DNA of 64,000 nucleotides from JAPPHA01 sp965220985 (lineage in GTDB: Bacteria > Pseudomonadota > Alphaproteobacteria > Rhodobacterales > Rhodobacteraceae), in contig OZ244854.1 of the NCBI GenBank assembly GCA_965220985.1, forward strand, positions 3,410,001 through 3,474,000, given 5' to 3'. Each line of letters opens with the position of its first letter. Positions within the stretch are counted from its first letter, which is position 1. Below the pieces are notes generated by a model. It saw nothing but the letters and a program-made list of their open reading frames with translations, was not told where the DNA came from and searched no databases. Shown here in pieces: positions 35,818 to 44,026 of the stretch. Both the position numbers and the translations under genes were made by a program.

Positions 35818-36157
35818 ATTCAGGCATGCATTCGTGCCGGCGACGGCATTTGTCATCGACACGTCGTCGTATCGGAGACCGGAGCGCACGGTTCCAGTGA
35901 AATTGTGATTTGGCTTGAGCGAATCGATGCTCAAAAGCAAAGGACCAGGCGCCCGCACCAGTTCAAAACAACCATCTTGCAAGGCCGCCTTTGCTGCTGA
36001 GAATGGAGAATTCCCGATTTGGTGACCAGGCAACAGTGGCCATGAGCAACTGGGCTGGTGTCCGATCCGTTTGTCATGTTCAATGTCATCGTCACTCGTG
36101 GGAAACATCAACGGCCACGGTGCGCCCAACTCACGAGAGAGATTTGAGGAGGCGAAA
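35818..36157. other. Spacer between two ankyrin genes
   Basis: 340 bp. The first ~45 bp resemble the sequence after the ankyrin gene at 23700. I see no gene in the rest. It probably holds the promoter for the third ankyrin gene. Confidence 0.5.
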
Positions 36158-37357
36158 ATGCGAAAGAGAACAGCGAGGGCTCTTGCAGTGGGACTGGTCT
36201 ACCTTGCCGTCTCGACCGTGAGTGCCTCAGGACAACAAGATGCGGACTCGCAGTGTCCGTTGGCGGACAGAAACTTTTGGGAATCTGCTGACATCAAGGT
36301 AGTCGACGACTGCATTCGTGCCGGGGCCGATGTATCGGTCACCGATGATGAAGGGGTGACACCCTTGCACCAGGCTGCCGCAGCCACATCCGACCCCAAG
36401 ATCATTGAGCGCATCGTCACGGCAGGGGCCGAAGTCACTGCAGGCAACATTGGCGGGTCGACGCCATTGCACTGGGCTGCAGGAAGCAACTCAAATCCTG
36501 ACGTGATCGAACGCCTGGTCCAGATGGGTGCCGATATCGAGGCCAGAACCAATCCCATGAACACGCCCTTGCACGTGGCAGCGGCATTCAATCCCAATCC
36601 GGACATCGTTGCACGACTGGTGGAACTCGGCGCCAACATCGAGGCGGAAAATGTCAGCCGTCAGACGCCTCTGCACGCTGCTTCTGGCAATCCCGAGAAG
36701 GCGATAACCCAAACCCTCGTGCAACTCGGTGGAAACGTCGATGTCCGCGATATCGACGGGCGATCCCCGTTGCATGCCGCTGCGAGCAGCTTCGCGGATC
36801 CCGCCGTGATCGAACTGCTGGTCCAGACGGGCAGTGAGATCGATGCCCAGGACGCTTTCGGAATGACGCCGCTGCACGCGGCGGCAAGAAGCAATCCAAC
36901 ACCTGTCCTCGTTGAACGCCTGATCGACCTGGGCGCCAATGTTGAAACCGCAGATCAGCAGATGATGTCACCATTGCACATGGCGGCGGCATTCAACCCC
37001 AATCCCGACATGGTTGAACGACTGGTCAAACTCGGTGCCAATCTTGAGGCCAAAAGCGAGTTGCAACTGACCGCGTTGCACCTCGCTGCGGCAAACAATC
37101 CTCAACCGTTCGCGTTTCAGCGCCTCATCGAGTTGGGTGCCGACATCGAGGCCCGATCAATGGGCGGGATGACGCTGTTGCACGCTGCGGCCGGTTTTGG
37201 GAGCTTTCCTGAAATCGTGCTCCATCTGTTGGACCTCGGTGCCGATCCAAACGCTGAAACGATTGACGGAGATACGCCATTGGATTTCATTCAACAAAAC
37301 GGGGCTCTGGTCGACTCCGTCGCCCACAGTCGGTTGGAAGAAGCTAGCACCCGGTGA
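36158..37357 (+). CDS. Secreted ankyrin-repeat protein, 9 repeats
   Basis: 399-aa protein predicted to be exported: MRKRTARALAVGLVYLAVST then VSASG forms a signal peptide. The cap SQCPLADRNFWESADIKVVD with DCIRAGAD is the same Cys/FW cap as in the other two. Nine ankyrin repeats follow; one is a residue short and two carry noncanonical tips. The tail (LDFIQQNGALVDSVAHSRLE) differs from the KLKN tail of the others. GAGGAGG lies 5 bases before ATG 36158. GC content is closer to the core genome, suggesting longer residence. Confidence 0.9.
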   Translation: MRKRTARALAVGLVYLAVSTVSASGQQDADSQCPLADRNFWESADIKVVDDCIRAGADVSVTDDEGVTPLHQAAAATSDPKIIERIVTAGAEVTAGNIGGSTPLHWAAGSNSNPDVIERLVQMGADIEARTNPMNTPLHVAAAFNPNPDIVARLVELGANIEAENVSRQTPLHAASGNPEKAITQTLVQLGGNVDVRDIDGRSPLHAAASSFADPAVIELLVQTGSEIDAQDAFGMTPLHAAARSNPTPVLVERLIDLGANVETADQQMMSPLHMAAAFNPNPDMVERLVKLGANLEAKSELQLTALHLAAANNPQPFAFQRLIELGADIEARSMGGMTLLHAAAGFGSFPEIVLHLLDLGADPNAETIDGDTPLDFIQQNGALVDSVAHSRLEEASTR

Positions 37358-37463
37358 AATCGCTCGGTCGAATCCTTCTTCGGCCAACTCCATTGCACGA
37401 AGACACGTCTTGGGCGGGTGCGGCCATGACATGACAACTCGCCATCCCGACCGTCAGTGATGC

Positions 37464-37482
37464 CACGCGCGATCAGCGCGTG
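37464..37482. terminator. Possible bidirectional terminator hairpin
   Basis: CACGCGC and GCGCGTG pair around a 5-base loop between the convergent ankyrin and dddP genes. There is no T run on either side, so support is weak. Confidence 0.35.
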
Positions 37483-37612
37483 TTGGCGTCCGTAGACGCG
37501 AGCGTTTGCCGCGCGCGAACTTCGGTTTCGACTCGGCTCAGATCAGCAATGTCGGGCCGTGCTCGGGGTGATCACGCAAACTGGACGCTGAATGAAGGCA
37601 CGACCTCGCGGT

Positions 37613-38944
37613 TCAAGATTCACCCATGAGCGCCGCATCGAACGGGAAAGACGTCAAATTCTCGTGACCGTCCTCGGTGATCAGGACCTGGTCCTCCAGC
37701 TTGATCGAGAAATCGCCGTTTTCCGGGCTGACCAGCGCTTCGACGCACAAGACCATGCCGGGCTCAAGCACGTAGTCGAACCTGTTTGGCATGTATGCGT
37801 CCGGATACACGATGGCCGGCCATTCGTCGCAAAGGCCAACACCGTGCATTTTGACCCCGTATTTCTGTTTCTGATAGATGTCGTCGAGGTGATGACCGCC
37901 AAAGGTAAGTTCCTCGAAACTGACCCCGGGCGCCAACATGGCCGTGTTTTCGCGGATGTGGTCGACACCGTGACGCATGGCGTAGATCATGTCATCTCGC
38001 GGCTTGCCGTCGCCAATCCAGAACGTCCGGGAAATGTCCACGCAAATTCCGTAGCACCCGATCAAGTCTGTATCCAGCGCAAGGACTTCGTTGTTTTGCA
38101 GCTGTCGTGGCCCGCACTCCTGGAACCACGGATTGGTTCGCGGTCCGCTCGCAAGCAGCCTGGTTTCGATCCATTCGCCGCCCCGCCGGATGTTCTCGGC
38201 GTGCAATGTCGCCCAGATTTCGTCCTCTGAGCGCCCCGGAACAGCCGAGTCGCGCATCGCGGCGACGGCCTTTTCGCAAGCATCATGTGCACAGCGCATG
38301 GCGAGAATGTCGTCGGGACCCTTCACGGCACGCGCCTTCTCCGTGACTTCCTCGCCCTCGAAGATCTCGAAACCCTGGGCCTCAAGGGCCTTCAGCCCCG
38401 CAACCATGATCTTGTCGACGGCAAGCCGACGATTGCTCCCGGCATGGGCATCCATCACTTCGCGAACCTGGCCTGCAAAGCTCGTGGCGTCGGTCTCCAC
38501 CCCGTCGCCAGCGACAAAATAGAACAGGGACGCGCCCGTTCTGCGCTCGCGCACAAGCGGATTGAAATCGCTCAGGAACGGCGAGTTCTTGTAATCCCAG
38601 ATGACCATGTAACCGTCCGCGCAAAGCAGGACCGCGCGAAACGGATTGTGCGCGTTCCACAGCTGCATGTTGGTCGTGTCGGTCGCGTAGCGGATATTCA
38701 GGGGATCGAACAGCAACAAGCCGCCGTAGTCGCGGCTCACGATGTGCTGGGTCAATCGGTTCCAGCGAAACCGGCGCATCTCGGCGAGGTTTGGAAGCGT
38801 CAGCCCGGCCTCTTCCCATTCCCTGAATGCCAGCTGGGTCGGCCCGATCTCGATTCGATCGTTGTCGTTGGGCGTACCGTCCGGTAGCGTCTCGCCGCGG
38901 GTCGGGTCGATCTTTCGACGATAGGAGTCTTCACCGATGTTCAT
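37613..38944 (-). CDS. dddP: Dimethylsulfoniopropionate lyase DddP
   Basis: Metal-dependent M24-fold enzyme that cleaves DMSP to dimethyl sulfide and acrylate in the cytoplasm (443 aa). All six metal ligands of the family are present with the expected spacing: Asp291, Asp293, Asp303, His367, Glu402 and Glu417. Family segments include RIEIGPTQLAF, DPLNIRYATDTTNMQLWNAH, VIWDYKNSPFLS, GGEWIETRLLASGPRTNPW and MHGVGLCDEWP. These long matches distinguish it from ordinary aminopeptidase P. GGAGG lies 7 bases before ATG 38944, so the longer frame is not used. It diverges from the DUF3445 gene. DddP is typical of marine Roseobacter and other marine alphaproteobacteria. Confidence 0.93.
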   Translation of the reverse strand: MNIGEDSYRRKIDPTRGETLPDGTPNDNDRIEIGPTQLAFREWEEAGLTLPNLAEMRRFRWNRLTQHIVSRDYGGLLLFDPLNIRYATDTTNMQLWNAHNPFRAVLLCADGYMVIWDYKNSPFLSDFNPLVRERRTGASLFYFVAGDGVETDATSFAGQVREVMDAHAGSNRRLAVDKIMVAGLKALEAQGFEIFEGEEVTEKARAVKGPDDILAMRCAHDACEKAVAAMRDSAVPGRSEDEIWATLHAENIRRGGEWIETRLLASGPRTNPWFQECGPRQLQNNEVLALDTDLIGCYGICVDISRTFWIGDGKPRDDMIYAMRHGVDHIRENTAMLAPGVSFEELTFGGHHLDDIYQKQKYGVKMHGVGLCDEWPAIVYPDAYMPNRFDYVLEPGMVLCVEALVSPENGDFSIKLEDQVLITEDGHENLTSFPFDAALMGES

Positions 38945-39181
38945 TTCCAAACCTCCGTTCGCTCGCGCACCGACAAACTGCACCGCTCAGGGTTCCTTGT
39001 ACATGGAAGAACTTCAGCCTGTCTCGGATTTCTTCGCAACGCATCACCGCACGATGGACCATGCAGAATCGAAAAACGGTCTGAATGCGGCACGCACGGT
39101 CAAATCCTGTCGCTGACTGGCAAACGTGACACAACATTCAACAAACGAGCCGGTCAGCGTCGAGGGAGGCAAGATGTCGTG

Positions 39182-39985
39182 ATGTCTCGCATCCCACCGT
39201 TTTCTCGAATCTTTCAGGCAGAATTGCCGCTGCGTCCGTGGGCAGACATGCGCACCAGCCGGCTGCCGGGTCTCAATCCCCTTGAAACGTCGCGTTGGCT
39301 GGTGTTCGATGATGTCCATCGCGAACAGATGGCATACAGGGACCACCTGATCGAACATCGCCGGGACGAAGTTTTTGCTTGCCGCGACATGGCCTTGGAT
39401 GCCGCCGAGGAACTCAAGGACATCGTCGTCAACACCATAGCCAAGGTCGAGGAATACTCGATGCAAGACAGGCAGGTGATCCGTCCTGACGAGGTCTCGG
39501 TCAGCATCGACGACGACACGCACCCTCTTGTCACCGTCGGACGCCTCGTGCAGGAAGATTTTTGCCTCCTGCAAAAGATCGGCCCCGAACACGTGCTCAC
39601 GGGAGCGATCCTGTGTTTTCCCGCAAGCTGGAGCCTCCACGAGAAGCTCGGACGCCCGTTGATCTCGATCCACGAACCGATCCCCCGCTACGATGATCGA
39701 ATCGCGCGCGGCGTTCAGCGCGTCTTCGACGCCCTTGCTCCGGAACGGCCGCTCTGGCGCGCCAACAGTCTCGCGTATGACGATCCGGATCTCTTTCAAC
39801 CGCGACGCGAGAACGAACGCCGAAGGCGTCCGAAAGCGAACAGCCCATGGATTCGCGTGGAGGTGCAGACCTTGCGAAAACTCCCGGCGACGGATGCCGT
39901 CGCGTTCGGCATCCACACCTATGTCGTCGCACGCAAGGGTGACGAGGGCGAATCTGCGCCAGGCAGTCGCCCAGCCGATGAATGA
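39182..39985 (+). CDS. Heme-dependent oxidative N-demethylase alpha-type protein (DUF3445)
   Basis: DUF3445 family protein (267 aa). The hallmark segment is ILCFPASWSLHEKLGRPLIS followed by IHEPIPRYDDRIARGVQRVF, then RANSLAYDDPDLFQP. RPWADMRTSRLPGLNPL near the start is also typical. Family members are the heme subunit that oxidatively demethylates methylamines. Other complex subunits are not adjacent. GGAGG lies 12 bases before this ATG; a GTG one codon earlier has better spacing (9) and may be the start. It diverges from dddP, hinting at joint use of methylated osmolytes; that link is inference. Confidence 0.82.
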   Translation: MSRIPPFSRIFQAELPLRPWADMRTSRLPGLNPLETSRWLVFDDVHREQMAYRDHLIEHRRDEVFACRDMALDAAEELKDIVVNTIAKVEEYSMQDRQVIRPDEVSVSIDDDTHPLVTVGRLVQEDFCLLQKIGPEHVLTGAILCFPASWSLHEKLGRPLISIHEPIPRYDDRIARGVQRVFDALAPERPLWRANSLAYDDPDLFQPRRENERRRRPKANSPWIRVEVQTLRKLPATDAVAFGIHTYVVARKGDEGESAPGSRPADE

Positions 39986-40057
39986 TTGAACCAGACCGCG
40001 GTACTGAGCAAGACCCCATCCAAGGGCGCTCAGGCGACCGCATTGCAGGGCAATTTA

Positions 40058-40103
40058 TGGGGGGCCACCCCCAGGAATCACGAGGCCCCCGCCTGCGGGG
40101 GCC
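40058..40103. terminator. Bidirectional terminator between DUF3445 gene and glnA
   Basis: Two consecutive GC hairpins: TGGGGG gcca CCCCCA (40058-40073) and GGCCCCCGC ct GCGGGGGCC (40084-40103). They lie in the gap between convergent genes and would stop both transcripts. On the glnA side the outer stem is followed by TAAATT. Confidence 0.65.
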
Positions 40104-40148
40104 CCGAGGGTCAGGCGGTCAGGGAGGGACGACCGCCATCTGGCCAGT

Positions 40149-41555
40149 TCAGCAGCTGTAGTACATCTCGAATTCGACCGGGTGGGGGGTGTGCTCGAAA
40201 TTGTAAATCTCTTCCCACTTCAATTCCATGTACCCGGCGATCTGATCCTCGGTGAACACGTCGCCGGCAAGAAGGAACTCCTTGTCGGCCTCGAGAGCGC
40301 CCATAGCCTCGCGCAGCGACGCGCAGACCGTCGGAATGCCAGCCAGCTCTTCCGGCGGAAGGTCATAGAGATCCTTGTCCATGGCCTCGCCGGGATCGAT
40401 CCGGTTGCGAATGCCGTCGATCGCCGCCATCAGCAACGAAGCGAAGCACAGGTAGGGGTTCGCTGACGGATCGGGGAATCGCGCCTCGATCCGCTTTCCG
40501 CTCGGCGAGCCCGTCCACGGAATCCTGATGCATCCCGAGCGGTTTCGGGCGGAATACGCGCGCAGCACGGGGGCCTCGAAACCGGGAATGAGACGCTTGT
40601 AGCTGTTCGTCCCCGGATTGGTGAAAGCGTTCAAGGCCTGCGCGTGCTTGAGGATGCCGCCGATGGCATAGAGTGCCTCCTGCGACAGATCGGCGTACTT
40701 GTCGCCCGCAAGGATGGTCTTGCCGCCCTTCCAGATCGACATGTTGACGTGCATGCCGGTCCCGTTGTCGCCGGCAATCGGTTTCGGCATGAAGGTGGCC
40801 GACTTTCCGTACGCATGCGCGACGTTGTGGATCACGTACTTGTACTTTTGCAGTTCGTCGGCCTGACGAGTGAGCGAGCCGAAGATCAGTCCGAGTTCAT
40901 GCTGGCACGACGCAACCTCGTGATGGTGCTTGTCCACCTTCATGCCGATGCTCTTCATCGTGCTCAGCATCTCCGAGCGAATGTCCTGAGCCGCATCGGT
41001 CGGATTGACAGGGAAGTAGCCGCCCTTGACGCCAGGACGGTGCCCCATGTTGCCCATCTGAAACTGCGTGTCCGTGTTCCACGAGGCGTCGACCGCATCG
41101 AGTTCGTACGCGACCTTGTTGATCGTGTTGGCAAATCGCACATCGTCGAACAGGAAGAACTCTGCCTCCGGCCCGAAGTAGCTGGTGTCGCCGACGCCGG
41201 TGAACTCGAGATAGGCCTCGGCCTTTTGGGCCGTGCCCCTCGGGTCACGCTCGTAGGGTTCACCGGTATCAGGTTCCACGACCGAACAGTGAACGGCAAC
41301 CGTCCGCTCGGCATAGAATGGATCAAGATAGCCGGATTCCGTATCGGGCATAAGCTTCATGTCCGACTGGTCGATAGATTTCCATCCCGCGATGGACGAT
41401 CCGTCGAACATCATGCCTTCTTCGAGAAAATCCTCGTCGACCTGTTCGGCCGTGACCGTGACATGCTGCAGCTTGCCCCTGGGATCGGTAAAGCGCAGGT
41501 CGACGTAATCGGCTTCGTGTTCGCTGATCATGTTCAGCAGTTCTGTGGCACTCAT
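40149..41555 (-). CDS. glnA: Glutamine synthetase type I
   Basis: Makes glutamine from glutamate, ammonia and ATP (468 aa; dodecameric GSI-beta). Signatures are MMFDGSSIAGWK, GPEAEFFLF, KPIAGDNGTGMHVNMS and NRSGCIRIP. The adenylylation tyrosine is Tyr397 in KDLYDLPPEE, so activity should be controlled by GlnE. AAGGA precedes the ATG by 8 bases. It follows glnB by 58 bp on the same strand, the standard alphaproteobacterial glnBA operon. Confidence 0.98.
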   Translation of the reverse strand: MSATELLNMISEHEADYVDLRFTDPRGKLQHVTVTAEQVDEDFLEEGMMFDGSSIAGWKSIDQSDMKLMPDTESGYLDPFYAERTVAVHCSVVEPDTGEPYERDPRGTAQKAEAYLEFTGVGDTSYFGPEAEFFLFDDVRFANTINKVAYELDAVDASWNTDTQFQMGNMGHRPGVKGGYFPVNPTDAAQDIRSEMLSTMKSIGMKVDKHHHEVASCQHELGLIFGSLTRQADELQKYKYVIHNVAHAYGKSATFMPKPIAGDNGTGMHVNMSIWKGGKTILAGDKYADLSQEALYAIGGILKHAQALNAFTNPGTNSYKRLIPGFEAPVLRAYSARNRSGCIRIPWTGSPSGKRIEARFPDPSANPYLCFASLLMAAIDGIRNRIDPGEAMDKDLYDLPPEELAGIPTVCASLREAMGALEADKEFLLAGDVFTEDQIAGYMELKWEEIYNFEHTPHPVEFEMYYSC

Positions 41556-41613
41556 TTCTTTTTTCCTTGGCTGAGGTTGGTGTCAGAACGATGTCTCGCT
41601 CCAAATCGGCAGA

Positions 41614-41952
41614 TCAAAGGGCGTCAACCCCTTCCTCTCCGGTCCGGATGCGAACAGCCTGTTCAATGTTGTAGACAAAGATCTTTCCGTCCCCGATCTT
41701 GTCTGTCCTGGCTGCCTTGACGATGGCTTCAATCGCGGCTTCGAGATGCTCGTCTGCGAGCACGACCTCGATTTTGACTTTCGGAAGGAAATCAACGATG
41801 TATTCCGCACCGCGATAAAGTTCGGTGTGTCCTTTTTGGCGTCCGAAACCTTTGGCCTCGATGACCGACAACCCTTGGATGCCTGTTTCCTGCAACGCTT
41901 CCTTGACTTCGTCAAGCTTGAACGGTTTGATGATTGCCTCTATCTTTTTCAT
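41614..41952 (-). CDS. glnB: Nitrogen regulatory protein P-II
   Basis: Signal-transduction trimer sensing 2-oxoglutarate, ATP/ADP and glutamine (112 aa, exact family length). The T-loop carries uridylylation Tyr51 (TELYRGAEY), and KIGDGKIFV with the following VRIRTGE forms the C-terminal signature. The internal ATG at 41952 gives the conserved MKKIEAIIKPFKL start; the longer frame is not real. It lies upstream of glnA in a probable operon and diverges from nnr. I found no sigma-54 promoter in the leader. Confidence 0.98.
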   Translation of the reverse strand: MKKIEAIIKPFKLDEVKEALQETGIQGLSVIEAKGFGRQKGHTELYRGAEYIVDFLPKVKIEVVLADEHLEAAIEAIVKAARTDKIGDGKIFVYNIEQAVRIRTGEEGVDAL

Positions 41953-41983
41953 TGTGCTCGTTCCCTGATCACCGGAATTAACT

Positions 41984-42001
41984 TCAAGGCTTCGGCCTTG
42001 A
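41984..42001. other. Stem-loop in the glnB leader
   Basis: TCAAGGC and GCCTTGA pair around TTCG (plus strand) or CGAA (minus strand), 32 bp upstream of glnB. In the glnB mRNA it would form a 7-bp stem with a CGAA loop close to the ribosome-binding site. Confidence 0.5.
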
Positions 42002-42135
42002 GACGCACGGGCACCGAACATGTCTTGCCGGTTCGGGCAATCGGTGAAGATCACCACCCTGCGCCTTCCCCGAGATTTCGTCGATTATTGATCGAGGTAT
42101 AGGCAGATTGCACAAATGATAGCCAGAATGGAATC

Positions 42136-43746
42136 ATGAGCGTGAATTCAATCTTGACAGCGGAGCAGATGCGCCGACTGGAAACCGACGTCATCCAGTC
42201 GGGCCGCGCAAGCGGCGAACGCCTCATGGAGCGCGCGGGAGAGGCAATCGCTCGAGAAATCAACACGCGATGGGGCGCTCGATCCCGTTCCCAGGTGGAT
42301 GACAAGAACGCCAACGTCGCGACAGATGTTCTCGTTCTGTGTGGTCCGGGCAACAATGGCGGAGACGGCTTTGTCGCCGCTCGACTGCTTGCGAATCGCA
42401 ATTGGTCCGTCAGAGTCGCACTGTTCGGCAACGAAGACGGCTTGCCGAAAGATGCCGCAGCCAACCTGTCGAGATGGCGTCAGATTGGGGACGTACACCC
42501 GATAACGACCCATGATCACTTGCCGGTGGAGTGGATACGCCAAAATGGAACGATCATCGTCGATGCATTGTTCGGAACCGGTCTCTGCCGCCCGCTTGCA
42601 ACTGGACTTCATTCTCTGCTGACGCAAGCTGCCGACTGTTCGCCGCTGGCAATGATCGCCGTCGACATGCCAAGCGGAGTCTGCTCCGACAGCGGTCGGT
42701 TGATGAATCCGGTTCCGCGATTCGACCTCACCGTCACCTTTCACACGGCCAAGCCGGGGCATTTCCTCGACGAGGGTTCCAATCGCTGCGGCGATATCGT
42801 CGTGGCGGACATTGGCATCGACGAACGGACGACACCCGCAGCTCTGCTGACGAGTCCGGCGGCCCTCGACTTGACTGCCACGCTCGAAAAACGCGCAAGC
42901 CAGCATAAGTACGATCACGGACATGCGCTGGTCTTTTCCGGTCCTCCGGGTCGGGGAGGGGCCGCGCGTCTTGCTGCAAGGGGAGCGCTGCGGGTCGGCT
43001 CGGGCCTCGTGAGCATCGCCTGCGAGACCGCGGCGATTGCCGAACACGCAGCACAACTGAACGCGATCATGATCAAGGGAATTTGCGGTTCAGGTGACGT
43101 CGAAAGACTTCTGGCGGATGCGCGCTTCAATGCCCTCTGCGCGGGGCCAGCGCTTGGAACCGACCCGAGTTCCAGACGCCTGATCGTCGATCTACTTCGA
43201 ACCGGCAGACCGCTGGTGCTCGATGCCGACGCGCTGAGCCTGTGGGAAGACGCCCCATGTTCCCTGATCAGCAGGCTCCACCCGAATGTCGTCCTGACAC
43301 CGCACATGGGGGAGTTCTCGCGATTGTTCCCGGACCTGTCGCGGCGACTCGTCACCACTCCCGAGCTTTGGCCCGCTTTTTCAAGGCTTGATGCCGTGCA
43401 GGAGGCGGCCGCACGGGCAGGCTGCACGGTCGTTCTCAAGGGTTCGGCAACCCTTGTAGCGACGCCCGGCGAGGTCTCGTGGCTCAATGCGGCGACGGGA
43501 AGGGATTCCGTTCCGTGGCTCGCGACGGCTGGCTCGGGAGATGTTCTTGCGGGAATGATCGCAGGTCTGCTGGGACGCGGATTGCGGCCTCATCACGCAG
43601 CGGCATCCGCGGTCTGCCTCCACACCGAGGCTGCGCGCCAGTTCGGCCCGGGCCTGATCGCAGAAGACATCCCCGAAGCGCTTCCGCAGCTGTTCGCCTC
43701 GCTCAAAGTCAATCAAGCACGGGCAGATCGGCCCATAGGGAACTGA
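42136..43746 (+). CDS. nnr: Bifunctional NAD(P)H-hydrate epimerase / ADP-dependent dehydratase
   Basis: Repairs hydrated NAD(P)H (536 aa). The N-terminal YjeF epimerase domain has CGPGNNGGDGFVAARLL and VDALFGTGL with AVDMPSGV. The C-terminal ribokinase-like dehydratase domain (from about residue 255) has HKYDHGHALVFSG, CAGPALGTD, LDADALSLW, LTPHMGEFSRL and TAGSGDVLAGMIAGLL. The fused form is standard in bacteria. The start is fixed by MSVNSILTAEQMR aligning to the family; the SD is weak. Beside glnBA in many alphaproteobacteria. Confidence 0.95.
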   Translation: MSVNSILTAEQMRRLETDVIQSGRASGERLMERAGEAIAREINTRWGARSRSQVDDKNANVATDVLVLCGPGNNGGDGFVAARLLANRNWSVRVALFGNEDGLPKDAAANLSRWRQIGDVHPITTHDHLPVEWIRQNGTIIVDALFGTGLCRPLATGLHSLLTQAADCSPLAMIAVDMPSGVCSDSGRLMNPVPRFDLTVTFHTAKPGHFLDEGSNRCGDIVVADIGIDERTTPAALLTSPAALDLTATLEKRASQHKYDHGHALVFSGPPGRGGAARLAARGALRVGSGLVSIACETAAIAEHAAQLNAIMIKGICGSGDVERLLADARFNALCAGPALGTDPSSRRLIVDLLRTGRPLVLDADALSLWEDAPCSLISRLHPNVVLTPHMGEFSRLFPDLSRRLVTTPELWPAFSRLDAVQEAAARAGCTVVLKGSATLVATPGEVSWLNAATGRDSVPWLATAGSGDVLAGMIAGLLGRGLRPHHAAASAVCLHTEAARQFGPGLIAEDIPEALPQLFASLKVNQARADRPIGN

Positions 43747-43881
43747 CGTCGGCGGCATTTGCCTGGATTTTTTTGATCGCCGTGATCATCCGTGTTGATT
43801 TTCTCTCGCAATGCCAAATCGACTTTGCTAGTAACTGCCGGATTCCGGGTGGCCGTCACCGGCCGCCGTCATACGGGTTCC

Positions 43882-43966
43882 GCGGGTGTGGCGGAATTGG
43901 CAGACGCACCAGATTTAGGATTTGGCGCCGCGAGGCGTGGGGGTTCAAGTCCCTCCACCCGCACCA
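43882..43966 (+). tRNA. tRNA-Leu (anticodon UAG)
   Basis: 85-nt cloverleaf with long variable arm. Acceptor GCGGGTG pairs with CACCCGC, followed by discriminator A and an encoded CCA. The anticodon arm CCAGA TTTAGGA TTTGG gives TAG, decoding CUA leucine codons. GGTTCAAGT is the T-loop region. It stands between nnr and tig. Confidence 0.96.
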
Positions 43967-44026
43967 CATATTGCCCTGACACATTGTCTCGAGGACCGAA
44001 ACTCATCTGAACGGAAAACGGCAATC

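Noticed and set aside
37613..38944. Ordinary Xaa-Pro aminopeptidase
   Set aside because: Extended matches to DddP, including DPLNIRYATDTTNMQLWN and the exact ligand spacing, favour DMSP lyase.
41953..42135. Sigma-54 promoter or NtrC sites upstream of glnB
   Set aside because: No GG-N10-GC element in the right orientation and no convincing GCAC-N7-GTGC pair.
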